Shown here piece by piece: positions 1 through 10,303 of a stretch of DNA of 64,000 nucleotides. The first letter of the stretch is position 1. Every line of letters begins with the position of its first letter. The notes below the pieces were generated by a model. The model was given only the letters and a program-made list of their open reading frames with translations, was not told the origin of the DNA and made no database searches. The DNA comes from Pseudophaeobacter sp. EL27 (GTDB lineage: Bacteria; Pseudomonadota; Alphaproteobacteria; Rhodobacterales; Rhodobacteraceae): NCBI RefSeq assembly GCF_900313025.1, contig NZ_OMPQ01000011.1, positions 1-64,000 on the forward strand. The letters run 5' to 3'. The position numbers and the translations under genes were made by a program.

Positions 1-53
1 ACGTTGATCCATCGAAACGAACCAAACCGCCCACATATCTCTTCAGTTATCAT

Positions 54-68
54 CAATGTCAAAGAGCA
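54..68 (-). promoter_or_regulatory. boxA-like antitermination element of rRNA leader
   Basis: On the minus strand the sequence is TGCTCTTTGACATTG, close to the E. coli rRNA boxA (TGCTCTTTAACAA). boxA binds NusB/NusE and lets RNA polymerase read through structured, untranslated rRNA. Its place, close to the expected 16S start and downstream of a promoter-like sequence at 329-358, fits that role. Confidence 0.6.
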
Positions 69-178
69 ACACCAAAAGGCCAAAAACAAGACCACTACGC
101 CAATTCCTTAGCGCAACCGCCTCACATCATGCCATCAGATGCCCCAGTCTCTCCTGAGCGTCCAACCGTCTTTCCGAT

Positions 179-266
179 CCGTCAGCACTGTCTTTCCAGT
201 CCGTCAGCACTGTCTTTCCAGTCCGTCAGCACTGTCTTTCCAGTCCGTCAGCACCGTCTTTCCAGT
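179..266. repeat. Four tandem copies of a 22-bp repeat
   Basis: Copies start at 179, 201, 223 and 245. The first three are identical; the fourth has one change (CACTG to CACCG). A partial copy precedes the array (166-178) and a diverged remnant follows (from 267). The unit begins CCGTCAGCACTG and ends TCTTTCCAGT. There are no spacers. The length is not a multiple of three, so the two overlapping reading frames seen here are by-products. The array lies between the likely rRNA promoter and boxA, so it would be transcribed as part of the leader RNA. Confidence 0.9.
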
Positions 267-328
267 GTGTCAGCAGCGCCTCCGCCGCCCACCGTGCCGC
301 GTCTCCGCTGCCGGTAGAGGGGGTTCTA

Positions 329-395
329 AGTATAACCCCGGGAACCCGCAAGCCCTAAATTACAAAAATCACATCTTTTTTGAAGATTGGCCATT
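329..395 (-). promoter_or_regulatory. Candidate rRNA promoter with AT-rich upstream element
   Basis: On the minus strand a TATACT hexamer lies at 334-329. An 18-nt spacer separates it from a weak -35-like TTAGGG at 358-353. An A/T-rich block at about 359-390 (containing CAAAAAAGATGTGATTTTTG) lies directly upstream, as an UP element does in rRNA promoters. Transcription would run leftward from about 322 through the 22-bp repeats and boxA. The -35 match is poor, so the exact boxes are tentative. Confidence 0.4.
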
Positions 396-501
396 TGGGA
401 TAGTTATCAACAGGTTAAGAAGGAGTTTCAGGCGCATTCCACAGATCTTCAGCCCCGATGGGTGCAGAAGGTTTTGAAAAGATACTGCAGTGCAGCAAGA
501 C

Positions 502-1101
502 TCAGGCTGTGGCGCGCTTTGGCACAAAGGGAAGCCGTGTCGCGAGTAAGGCCAGGATCACGGTAAGGTAGATCAGCGGCTCGATCTGGAACCCCTTTGC
601 CAGCATAACAAAGTGCACCCCACCTAAGATCGCTGCGGGGTAGGTCAGCAGATGAAGCCGCTTCCACCTAGCCCCCAGACGTTTGACCGAGAGATTGTTC
701 GAGGTGAGCGCCAATGGCAGCATCAGGACAAACGCCACCATTCCGATGGTGATATAGGGCCGTTTGGCAATATCCGCGAGGATCTGACTGATGATCTGCA
801 CATCCAGCAGCAACCAGACCAGCAGATGCAAGGCGACATAGGCGAAGGTGAGCAACCCCAGGGCCCGGCGAAACTTCATCAGGTTCACGCCGACAAAACG
901 GCGCAGGGGGGTGACCGCCAGTCCCAACACCAGAAGCTGCAGGGCACGCTCGCCCAACTCATGTTCCAGGGCTTTCACCGGATCAGGCCCCAAACCGCCG
1001 GTCACGCCCAAATACAGCAGCCAGGCAGGATAGAGCGCCCCAATGAGATACAGCGCCCAGGTCGGGATTTTGCGCAGGGTGGTGTTCAAAGTATCGATCA
1101 T
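502..1101 (-). CDS. msrQ: MsrQ, heme-binding membrane subunit of methionine sulfoxide reductase
   Basis: This 199-residue inner-membrane b-type cytochrome passes electrons from the quinone pool or a flavin reductase to the periplasmic MsrP, which repairs oxidised methionines. The protein is almost all transmembrane helix. Histidines at about 92 (VALHLLVW), 150 (WKRLHLLTY) and 163 (GVHFVML) are the likely heme ligands, and length and motifs match the MsrQ/YedZ family. The ATG at 1101 has an upstream AGGA. msrP lies 260 bp upstream on the same strand with a terminator-like hairpin between, so the two genes may have separate promoters, unlike the tight msrPQ pair of E. coli. Confidence 0.93.
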   Translation of the reverse strand: MIDTLNTTLRKIPTWALYLIGALYPAWLLYLGVTGGLGPDPVKALEHELGERALQLLVLGLAVTPLRRFVGVNLMKFRRALGLLTFAYVALHLLVWLLLDVQIISQILADIAKRPYITIGMVAFVLMLPLALTSNNLSVKRLGARWKRLHLLTYPAAILGGVHFVMLAKGFQIEPLIYLTVILALLATRLPFVPKRATA

Positions 1102-1280
1102 CGGCGGTCTGTTCCTATTCGTTTAGGCCTCAGCACCGTCGCGCCCTCTCGTGAGGTCACAAGGCAAGATGCCCAGGCTCATTCAAAGATAGGTCATCCC
1201 TGCGGCAAGCCCAAAGCGGATTACAGCAATCTCACCCAGAGTTCAGTTTGGTTACAGATCAAAACGCGGCTTAGGTAGGG

Positions 1281-1310
1281 CAAAAGGGAAAGGCACCCCA
1301 GAGGGATGCC
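1281..1310 (-). terminator. Possible terminator downstream of msrP
   Basis: On the minus strand GGCATCCC and GGGTGCC can pair over seven base pairs with one bulged T. A pyrimidine-rich tail (TTTCCCTTTTG) follows. It lies about 50 bp after the msrP stop. The bulge and interrupted T-run make it weaker than a textbook terminator. Confidence 0.45.
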
Positions 1311-1361
1311 CCAGCTTAGCGTGATCAACAAACCATTCGGCAATGAGCCGGGGTTGTAGGG

Positions 1362-2273
1362 TCAATAGAACTTGGCCAGGTCCATCCCGTCATAAAGCGA
1401 AGCGACCTCATCGCCATAGCCGTTGAACATCAGAGTCTCCTGACGGCTGGCAAACAGCCCTCCGCCAAGGCGACGTTCAGAAGCCTGACTCCAGCGGGGA
1501 TGTGAGACCTCTGGATTCACATTACTATAAAAGCCGTATTCCCGTGCGTTTGCCATATTCCAGCTGGTTTCAGGCTCTTTGTCCGAGAGAGTGATCCGCA
1601 CAATGGATTTGATCGACTTGAAGCCGTATTTCCATGGCACCACCAGACGTAGCGGTGCGCCGTTCTGATTGGGCAGATCTTTACCAAAGATACCGGTGGC
1701 CATCAGGGTCAGCGGGTGCATCGCCTCGTCCAGACGCAGGCCTTCGCGGTAGGGCCAGTCCAGAACACGGTAGGCAGTACCCGGCATTTCCGAGGGGCGA
1801 TAGAGCGTTTCAAACGACACGTATTTGGCATCGGACTGCACACCGGCCAGCGCCAGCAGATCGGCCAGCTCAAAGCCAGTCCAGGGCACCACCATCGACC
1901 AGGCCTCGACACAGCGGAAGCGATAGATGCGCTCTTCAAGCGTCATCTCACCCAGGATCTGCTGGAAGTCATAATCGCCGGGGCGGTCCACCAGCCCGTC
2001 GATCTTGACGCTCCAGGGGGAGGTGGTCAGCTGGCCGGCATATTTGGCAGGATCCCCCTTGCCGGTGCCAAACTCATAATAGTTGCAGTAGGTGGTCACA
2101 TCCTCCCAGGAGTTCGGCTCCAGCGTTTCTGCCTGCGCCGCCCCCGGCAAGGCCCCCAGCCCGGCCAGCCCCGCCATGCCACCCAGCCCCGCCATGATCT
2201 GGCGACGGTTCATAAAGGTGGCTTTGGGCGTCACATCAGCGGCGGTCAGGGTATTGGTCCAGCGGCGGGCCAT
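1362..2273 (-). CDS. msrP: MsrP, molybdopterin methionine sulfoxide reductase
   Basis: Periplasmic molybdenum-cofactor enzyme that reduces both diastereomers of protein-bound methionine sulfoxide, with MsrQ as electron donor. The 303-residue protein has an N-terminal extension then a twin-arginine signal ([11 protein letters not shown], about 22-32) and an AQA cleavage site near residue 48. It carries the family block [15 protein letters not shown], with Cys121 as the likely molybdenum ligand, and [14 protein letters not shown] and [18 protein letters not shown], all close to E. coli MsrP. The ATG at 2273 follows a good AGGAG. The Tat signal fits export of the protein folded with its cofactor. 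Confidence 0.95.
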   Translation of the reverse strand: MARRWTNTLTAADVTPKATFMNRRQIMAGLGGMAGLAGLGALPGAAQAETLEPNSWEDVTTYCNYYEFGTGKGDPAKYAGQLTTSPWSVKIDGLVDRPGDYDFQQILGEMTLEERIYRFRCVEAWSMVVPWTGFELADLLALAGVQSDAKYVSFETLYRPSEMPGTAYRVLDWPYREGLRLDEAMHPLTLMATGIFGKDLPNQNGAPLRLVVPWKYGFKSIKSIVRITLSDKEPETSWNMANAREYGFYSNVNPEVSHPRWSQASERRLGGGLFASRQETLMFNGYGDEVASLYDGMDLAKFY

Positions 2274-2344
2274 GGGCGTCTCCTAAGATAAATCATTCCC
2301 CACTGGCCTAGCGCAGCATGGCGCCCGAGCCAAAACATATCCTG

Positions 2345-3835
2345 TCACGTCTGCGCGACGGCACTGTAACTTGGCATGATCTCACTCATCGGGCGGGAGT
2401 GGCCGTTCTCCTGCATGATACGGACATGACGGCGGCGCAGCTTGCGGGGTTCAGTGACGCCAACCGAATGGGCAATGGTTTCGACCTCGTGGATGATCTC
2501 AGTCGCATAGCGCGCCACACGTTTGTCCTTATCCTCCACCACCAGGCCTTTCTGGAAACGGGGGTCATGGGTGGTGATGCCGGTGGGGCAGGTGTTTTTG
2601 TTGCATTTAAGCGCCTGAATGCAGCCCAGCGAGAACATGAAGCCGCGCGCCGAGGTGACAAAATCCGCCCCGGCCGCCAATGCCCAGGCGACATCACCAG
2701 GATTGACCAGCTTACCGCTGGCAATCAGCCGGATGCGATCCCGAAAGCCGTATTCATCACGCAGGTTGCAGACCAGCGGCAGGGCTTCGCGCACCGACAT
2801 GCCCACCAGATCAATCAGGGGCATCGGCGCGGCCCCGGTTCCGCCTTCACCGCCGTCAATGGTGATGAAATCCGGCGCTGCCTCAGGGCGGCAGGCAATC
2901 ACCATGAACATCTCCCGCATCACCGCCTCAGATCCCACAACGGTTTTGATGCCAACGGGCTTACCCGTCACCTCACGGACATGGGCGATCATGTCCAGGA
3001 GATCATCAAAGCTCTTCATCTCTGGGTGGCGGTTGGGTGAGATGCTGGCCTCGCCTTCGGGAATACCGCGGATGGCTGCGATTTCGGCGCTGACCTTTTC
3101 AGCGGGCAGGATGCCGCCCTTACCCGGTTTGGCACCCTGCGACAGTTTCAGCTCGAACATCCGCACCGTGGGATTGGCCGCAACCTCGCGCAGTTTGGTG
3201 TCGCTAAAGCCACCTTCGGCATTGCGCACACCGTATTTGGCGGTGCCAATCTGGAAGACGATGTCGCAGCCGCCCTCCAAGTGAAACGGGCTGAGGCCGC
3301 CTTCGCCCGTATTCAGCCAAACACCCGCCTCGCGCGCCCCCCGGCTGAGCGCCCGGACTGCAGGCTGAGACAGGGCACCATAGCTCATACCGGAGATGTT
3401 AAAGAAGGAAGGTGCCATATAGGGCACTCGCGCCTCCGACCCGATGCAAAGCGTTTCCGTGCAGGCATATTGATCATCCAGTGGCGGGAAGGGCGCATTT
3501 ACAAAAATGGGTGTGCCCGGCACCGTGGTATTGCGGGTCGAACCAAAGGCGACAGTATTGCCAACCCCTTCGGCTGCTCGGCCGACCCATTCGCGTTGGG
3601 CACGGTTAAAGGGCAGCTCCTCGCGGTCCATGGCAAAGAAATACTGGCGAAAGAACTCCCCCATGGTGCTGAACAAATGACGAAACCGGCCGACGACAGG
3701 ATAGTTCCTGCGGATGGCATCATGGGTCTGCAACCGGTCCACGACAAACAGGAACAAGCCCACCAGAACCAAGGCGCCAAGCAAGAAAACAAAACCAAGT
3801 GCGAGAAACTCTATAGCTTTTGCTGCAAAACCCAT
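2345..3835 (-). CDS. Membrane-anchored FMN-binding glutamate-synthase-like protein
   Basis: 496-residue member of the stand-alone glutamate-synthase central/FMN domain family (GltB2-like). One N-terminal transmembrane helix (about 10-30) is followed by a TIM-barrel FMN domain containing GEGGLSPFHLEGG, DGGEGGTGAAPMPL and IRLIASGKL. Near the C terminus ALKCNKNTCPTGI gives the closely spaced cysteines of the 3Fe-4S site of glutamate synthases. It lacks the glutaminase domain, so full glutamate synthase activity is unlikely without partners; the substrate is unknown. The ATG at 3835 is preceded by AGGAG. It is transcribed alone and divergently from the DUF302 gene. Confidence 0.85.
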   Translation of the reverse strand: MGFAAKAIEFLALGFVFLLGALVLVGLFLFVVDRLQTHDAIRRNYPVVGRFRHLFSTMGEFFRQYFFAMDREELPFNRAQREWVGRAAEGVGNTVAFGSTRNTTVPGTPIFVNAPFPPLDDQYACTETLCIGSEARVPYMAPSFFNISGMSYGALSQPAVRALSRGAREAGVWLNTGEGGLSPFHLEGGCDIVFQIGTAKYGVRNAEGGFSDTKLREVAANPTVRMFELKLSQGAKPGKGGILPAEKVSAEIAAIRGIPEGEASISPNRHPEMKSFDDLLDMIAHVREVTGKPVGIKTVVGSEAVMREMFMVIACRPEAAPDFITIDGGEGGTGAAPMPLIDLVGMSVREALPLVCNLRDEYGFRDRIRLIASGKLVNPGDVAWALAAGADFVTSARGFMFSLGCIQALKCNKNTCPTGITTHDPRFQKGLVVEDKDKRVARYATEIIHEVETIAHSVGVTEPRKLRRRHVRIMQENGHSRPMSEIMPSYSAVAQT

Positions 3836-3955
3836 GCAAAAACTCCTATATATTAATTCGTACAGGTGGCCCGGTGCTGCCTGTCTCTATGCCCCAAAGA
3901 TGAAGGGGATGCTCAGATTGAGCAAGACACCGCAGATCACATTGGGAGAAGCCAG

Positions 3956-4405
3956 ATGAAACATTTCGCCGCCGCCACCTTTGCCCTTAGCACGCTGTTT
4001 GCGATCCCTGCTCTGGCGCAGGATCAGGACATGGTCAGCTACACGACAGGGTTGGACTACGAAGATGTCACCTTTGGATTGGAAAGCGCCATCACCGACC
4101 GTGGGTTTGTAGTGGATCACGTTAGCCATGTGGGTGAGATGCTGGAACGCACCCGCGCCGATGTTGGCTCTGATGTGGTGCTGTTTGAGCAGGCCGATGT
4201 CTATTCCTTCTGCTCCGCCAAACTGTCGCGTCAGGTGATGGAGGCGAACCCGATGAACATTACCTTCTGCCCCTATGACATCTTTGTCGCCCAGCGCCCC
4301 GGCGAAGACACTGTCACCATCGGCTTTCGCAGCTTCCCCGAAGGGGAGATGCAGATCATCCAGACCCTGCTGGACGAGATCGCGCAGGAAGCCATCGAAG
4401 AATAG
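3956..4405 (+). CDS. Periplasmic DUF302-family protein
   Basis: 149-residue secreted protein. A Sec signal peptide (MKHFAAATFALSTLFAIPALA) is followed by a single DUF302 domain. Its core shows the family pattern of a helix for ligand-side contacts, VVLFEQADVYSFCSAKL and NITFCPYDIFVAQRPGED. DUF302 proteins are small periplasmic alpha/beta folds often near redox or sulfur genes; the biochemical role is not established. The start at 3956 is chosen because it gives a clean signal peptide and has GGGAGA eight bases upstream. An upstream in-frame extension to 3866 lacks both. Confidence 0.85.
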   Translation: MKHFAAATFALSTLFAIPALAQDQDMVSYTTGLDYEDVTFGLESAITDRGFVVDHVSHVGEMLERTRADVGSDVVLFEQADVYSFCSAKLSRQVMEANPMNITFCPYDIFVAQRPGEDTVTIGFRSFPEGEMQIIQTLLDEIAQEAIEE

Positions 4406-4437
4406 GCCTGCCGTCAATCTCTGCGACACATCACAAC

Positions 4438-4470
4438 AAAGCCCGCCAGTTCCGGCGGGCTTTGCTTTTG
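4438..4470. terminator. Bidirectional terminator between DUF302 gene and clpB
   Basis: A perfect GCCCGCC/GGCGGGC stem (4441-4447 with 4454-4460) is flanked by AAA on the left and TTTGCTTTT on the right, so it can stop transcription from both sides. The convergent stops lie at 4405 and 4498. Confidence 0.85.
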
Positions 4471-4497
4471 GTCTCGTGCTGGTGCTGATCCTCTAGA

Positions 4498-7116
<2,619 letters not shown>

Positions 7117-7195
7117 GTCTCTCTCCTTTTACAAGCGCCCGAATAGATATGTTGCGCCCGCTTTGCGGCACGCCCCGGTTCGGGCCTCACAGATC

Positions 7196-7224
7196 AATTT
7201 GGGAGGTCTTACCGCCTCTTCAAG
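7196..7224 (-). promoter_or_regulatory. Candidate RpoH (sigma-32) promoter for clpB
   Basis: On the minus strand CTTG (7224-7221) begins CTTGAAG and is followed after 17 nt by CCCAAATT (7203-7196). Alphaproteobacterial RpoH promoters have CTTG, a 17-18 nt gap and C-Y-T-A-T-N-T. The -35 side matches well and the -10 side only partly. It would start transcription about 70 nt before the clpB ATG, a sensible distance for a heat-shock gene. Confidence 0.4.
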
Positions 7225-7366
7225 GCCATACTGCGTCAAAAATCCTGCAAAAGCCCTGATATGGCGCAAAATCCAGATCATTTTCCCTGTTTTTTGGGCT
7301 TTCCTCAGGTTCAGCTGCGCAGTAGGAAAGCGCCATTCCCACAGCCCTGATACCCGGAGAGCCCCC

Positions 7367-8074
7367 ATGACCCAGACCACAGCCGACGACCGCCTGATTG
7401 TTGCCATGGATGTTCCGGATGCGCTCGCCGGGCTGAAGCTGGCCGAACAGCTGGGCGATGCTGTCTCCTTTTACAAGATCGGCCTGGGCATGCTCACCGG
7501 TGGCGGGTTGGCGCTGGCCAATGAATTGAAGCAGGAGCTGGGCAAACGGATCTTCCTCGATATGAAGCTGTTTGACATCGGCGCCACGGTAGAAAATGCG
7601 GTCCGCGGTCTGGCGCAGTTCGATCTCGATTTTCTGACAGTTCATGGCGATCCCTATGTGGTCCGGGCCGCCAAGGAAGGCGCCGCGGGCAAGGAGATGA
7701 AAATCCTCGCCGTGACCATCCTCACCTCGCTGGATCGCGCCGACCTGGACGGTGCCCTGATCAAACCTGGTGAAATCCGTGATCTGGTCCAGGAACGCGC
7801 GGGCAATGCCTTTGCTGCGGGTGCGGATGGGGTTATCGCCAGCCCGCAAGAAGCGGCGCTGATCCGTGCCCTGCCCGAGGCCAGTGGCAAACTGATTGTC
7901 ACACCTGGTGTCCGACCAACCGGCGCCGCCCTGGGTGACCAAAAGCGGGTGGCGACACCTGCCTCGGCGGTCGCGGACGGAGCGGACCACATCGTCGTTG
8001 GGCGACCAATCTGGCAAGCCACCAACCCACGGGCTGCAGCCCAGGCCATTCTGGATGAGCTGCGCGCAGTCTGA
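7367..8074 (+). CDS. pyrF: Orotidine 5'-phosphate decarboxylase
   Basis: 235-residue TIM-barrel enzyme that converts OMP to UMP, the last step of de novo pyrimidine synthesis. The catalytic D-x-K-x-x-D motif is present (LDMKLFD, Asp65/Lys67/Asp70), as is the C-terminal phosphate-binding loop (HIVVGRPIWQATNP). The ATG at 7367 is chosen because the conserved core begins directly after it (DDRLIVAMDVP), and CGGAGAG lies upstream. It is divergent from clpB. Confidence 0.97.
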   Translation: MTQTTADDRLIVAMDVPDALAGLKLAEQLGDAVSFYKIGLGMLTGGGLALANELKQELGKRIFLDMKLFDIGATVENAVRGLAQFDLDFLTVHGDPYVVRAAKEGAAGKEMKILAVTILTSLDRADLDGALIKPGEIRDLVQERAGNAFAAGADGVIASPQEAALIRALPEASGKLIVTPGVRPTGAALGDQKRVATPASAVADGADHIVVGRPIWQATNPRAAAQAILDELRAV

Positions 8075-8382
8075 CTGCCAGGTAGCCGGCCACTTCACAT
8101 GTCCAGTGTTTGGCCGGTTTCCCGAGTGATTTAGCGAAGCGATGCCCTTCAAAAGGCTGAAACCACCCCTCGCCACCCCGGTTGCCCAATAATTCAGCAG
8201 AAATATTTTTCCACTTTCGACACGAGCGCGAGAGACGCCAACCTCCACAATCAAGCTTACCCTACGTCAACACCATGTATTCAAGCGGGAATTTCAGCGG
8301 AGCTGTTGAGCTGTGCCAAATTGTCCCGTGACGGGAAAGCCACAATTCAAGCCCGGGCCTTCCCAACGACACAAGATGAAAT
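8075..8382. other. Non-coding gap after pyrF
   Basis: I see no supported protein gene between the pyrF stop and the candidate small RNA at 8416. The long reading frame here is the antisense shadow of pyrF and its 3' flank. The sequence is less G+C-rich than neighbouring genes. Confidence 0.5.
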
Positions 8383-8411
8383 TTGCGAAAGCAAGCGATA
8401 TGGGCGATTCT
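8383..8411 (+). promoter_or_regulatory. Promoter-like sequence before candidate small RNA
   Basis: TTGCGA (8383-8388), a 17-nt spacer and GATTCT (8406-8411) resemble a sigma-70 promoter, though the -10 box is weak. It is placed to drive the structured RNA that follows. Confidence 0.25.
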
Positions 8412-8415
8412 GGAG

Positions 8416-8491
8416 TCGAGACACTCCCCTGACGAGCTGCTCTTCCTGAGGCTCGTCTCCCTGCCCCCGCCTCAGAGCGGGGGAGTTTTTT
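8416..8491 (+). ncRNA. Candidate small RNA with two hairpins and a terminator
   Basis: A roughly 75-nt transcript would contain a 7-bp stem GACGAGC/GCTCGTC (8431-8437 with 8451-8457), whose 13-nt loop holds CTCTTCCTGAG, and then a strong terminator hairpin. The pyrimidine-rich linker (TCTCCCTGCCCCC) could pair with ribosome binding sites, as in many alphaproteobacterial small RNAs. No protein frame fits. It could instead be the far 3' end of the pyrF transcript, since the terminator is 390 nt after pyrF. I do not recognise the family. Confidence 0.35.
8464..8491 (+). terminator. Strong rho-independent terminator
   Basis: A perfect 7-bp stem CCCCCGC/GCGGGGG with a six-base loop is followed by AG and six T residues (8486-8491). 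It ends the candidate small RNA, or the pyrF message. Confidence 0.85.
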
Positions 8492-8539
8492 GCCTCAACA
8501 CCCCAAGACATCGTAAAAAGCTAGCGGCACGCCTACCCC

Positions 8540-8938
8540 TCAACGATTGAGATAGCCTCGCAACTGCTCCGCAAAATGGGGCACGGCCAATGTGTCACGG
8601 CAATAGTCCTGTGGATCCATCAGGCGCCAGCACTGTCCCTCCGCCCCTAGCTCTACCTGTTTGACCAAATCCGCTGGCTGATGGCTGACAAAGAACCAAA
8701 CCGTGCCGCGTGGGCGCTGATAGCTTTTTGACCAAGTCAGATCCGATACGGGAATCGACAGGCTAACCTCTTCCAGGGTTTCACGCAGCACGCAGTCCTC
8801 TGGGCTCTCCTCATTCTCACGCCCGCCACCCGGCAGGTCCCAAAACCCCGGGTAAGGAATATCCGACTTATCATCGCGTTTGATGACCAAGAGTTCGGCC
8901 CCCAGAAACAGGGCCAATTTTGCGCCGGAAAAAGACAT
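8540..8938 (-). CDS. Nudix hydrolase
   Basis: 132-residue Nudix (MutT-like) protein that would hydrolyse a nucleoside-diphosphate-linked substrate. The Nudix box spans about residues 38-60 (GGRENEESPEDC then VLRETLEEVSL). The usual Gly near the end of the box is Ser; the catalytic R-E-x-x-E-E core is intact. WDLPGG precedes it, as in MutT proteins. The ATG at 8938 is preferred because GTGAGGA lies just before it; an upstream in-frame start would overlap the divergent dinB. The substrate cannot be read from sequence. Pairing with dinB suggests, without proof, nucleotide-pool cleaning. Confidence 0.88.
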   Translation of the reverse strand: MSFSGAKLALFLGAELLVIKRDDKSDIPYPGFWDLPGGGRENEESPEDCVLRETLEEVSLSIPVSDLTWSKSYQRPRGTVWFFVSHQPADLVKQVELGAEGQCWRLMDPQDYCRDTLAVPHFAEQLRGYLNR

Positions 8939-9035
8939 GTTCCTCACTTGAATACCGATCGCCCTAAAGACAAGTCGCAACAGCGGCGGTAAAATGCTGC
9001 ATTGCTCCGAACAGAGATAAAGACCCAACTGCGCC

Positions 9036-10289
9036 ATGCAAGCCCTTTGCCGTGATTGCCTCAGCCAGATCGCCCCAACGCGACGTTGCCCGCACTGCGG
9101 CAGCCCGCGCATCAAGCAGCATGCCGAACTGTTCTCTTTGACGATTGCCCATATGGATTGCGATGCCTTTTACGCCAGTGTCGAAAAGCGCGACAATCCC
9201 GATCTCGCCAGCAAACCGGTGATCATTGGCGGCGGCAAGCGCGGTGTGGTCTCGACCGCCTGTTATGTGGCGCGTATTCGCGGGGTGCGCTCTGCCATGC
9301 CGATGTTTCAGGCGCTGAAGCTCTGCCCGGATGCGGTGGTGATCAAGCCCCGCATGTCAGCCTATGTCGAAGTCAGCCGCGCGGTGCGCGCAATGATGGA
9401 TGAGCTCACCCCCGAGGTAGAGCCCCTGTCGCTGGATGAGGCCTTTATGGATCTGTCCGGAACCCAGAAACTGCATGGCCGGCCGCCTGCCGTGATGCTG
9501 GCGCGACTGGTCAAGCGGATGAAGGATGAGCTGGGCATCACCGGCTCCATCGGGCTGTCGCATAACAAGTTTCTGGCCAAGGTTGCCTCGGATCTGGACA
9601 AGCCACGTGGGTTTTCGGTGATCGGCAAGGAAGAGACCGCCGATTTCCTGCGCGACAAACCCGTGCGGTTGATCTGGGGGATTGGCCCCGCGGCGCAGGC
9701 CTCCTTGGACAAGGCTGGCATTCGCAGCTTTGCCGACCTGTTGCGCTGGGAGCAACCCGATCTCATCGCCCGTTTTGGCGGCACTGGCGAGCGGTTGTGG
9801 CATCTCGCCCGCGGGCAGGACCGCCGCCGGGTTTCGGCAAATGCCCCGGTCAAATCGATTTCCAAAGAGACCACCTTTATGGAGGACACCGCCAACCTTG
9901 AGGTGCTGGACGGCCACCTTTGGCGGTTGGCAGAACAGGTGGCGGACCGGGCCAAGGCCAAGTGCATGGCCGGGCGGGTGGTGACGCTCAAGCTGAAACG
10001 GGCCAATCATTCAGCCCTGACGCGGCGAATCTCGCTGCACAGCCCTACACAGCTGGCCGATGTGATTTATCGCCAATCTCGCGCCCTGTTGGACCAGGTT
10101 GGCGATCAGGGCCCCTACCGGTTGCTCGGCTGTGGCATTTCCGATCTGGTTCCTGAGGCCCAGGCCGATACCAGTGGTGACCTGCTGGATCCGCAGGCGG
10201 GCAAGCGCGCTCAGGCGGAACGCGCAACAGATGCGATTCGAAAACGGTTTGGCGACAAAGCCATCCTGAAGGGCCGCGCTCTGCGCTGA
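9036..10289 (+). CDS. dinB: DNA polymerase IV (DinB) with N-terminal zinc ribbon
   Basis: 417-residue Y-family translesion polymerase. The catalytic acidic residues are in IAHMDCDAFYASVE (Asp41) and LSLDEAFMDLSG (Asp134, Glu135). A helix-hairpin-helix region (IWGIGPAAQASLDKAGI) and a little-finger domain follow. Before the palm there is a 30-residue extension with CRDC and CPHC (Cys5, 8, 18, 21), a zinc-ribbon-like pair absent from E. coli DinB. The ATG at 9036 keeps this module but has no obvious Shine-Dalgarno sequence. It is divergent from the Nudix gene with 97 bp between. I found no clear LexA site. Confidence 0.95.
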   Translation: MQALCRDCLSQIAPTRRCPHCGSPRIKQHAELFSLTIAHMDCDAFYASVEKRDNPDLASKPVIIGGGKRGVVSTACYVARIRGVRSAMPMFQALKLCPDAVVIKPRMSAYVEVSRAVRAMMDELTPEVEPLSLDEAFMDLSGTQKLHGRPPAVMLARLVKRMKDELGITGSIGLSHNKFLAKVASDLDKPRGFSVIGKEETADFLRDKPVRLIWGIGPAAQASLDKAGIRSFADLLRWEQPDLIARFGGTGERLWHLARGQDRRRVSANAPVKSISKETTFMEDTANLEVLDGHLWRLAEQVADRAKAKCMAGRVVTLKLKRANHSALTRRISLHSPTQLADVIYRQSRALLDQVGDQGPYRLLGCGISDLVPEAQADTSGDLLDPQAGKRAQAERATDAIRKRFGDKAILKGRALR

Positions 10290-10303
10290 AGGCTTCGCTC
10301 GCC

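Larger units (their letters stand above)
1..322 (-). other. rRNA operon leader (16S gene beyond left edge)
   Basis: Read on the minus strand this stretch resembles the transcribed leader of an alphaproteobacterial rRNA operon. It carries a boxA-like antitermination element at 54-68 and, further along, a segment containing GATATGTGGGCGGTTTGG, the kind of sequence that precedes 16S rRNA genes in this group. No convincing protein gene lies in 1-501. The 16S gene itself would start just beyond position 1 and is not in the window. The identification is from pattern memory and could be settled by the adjoining sequence. Confidence 0.65.

Noticed and set aside
179-266. CRISPR array
   Set aside because: The 22-bp units are contiguous with no spacers and no cas genes are near.
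400-415. DnaA-box-like TTATCAACA near 404 as a replication origin sign
   Set aside because: It is a single imperfect 9-mer; no cluster of boxes and no origin-linked genes.
129-477. Two overlapping plus-strand reading frames over the 22-bp repeats
   Set aside because: They arise because the repeat length is not a multiple of three; composition is repetitive and no ribosome site or homology is visible. The region reads better as an rRNA leader.
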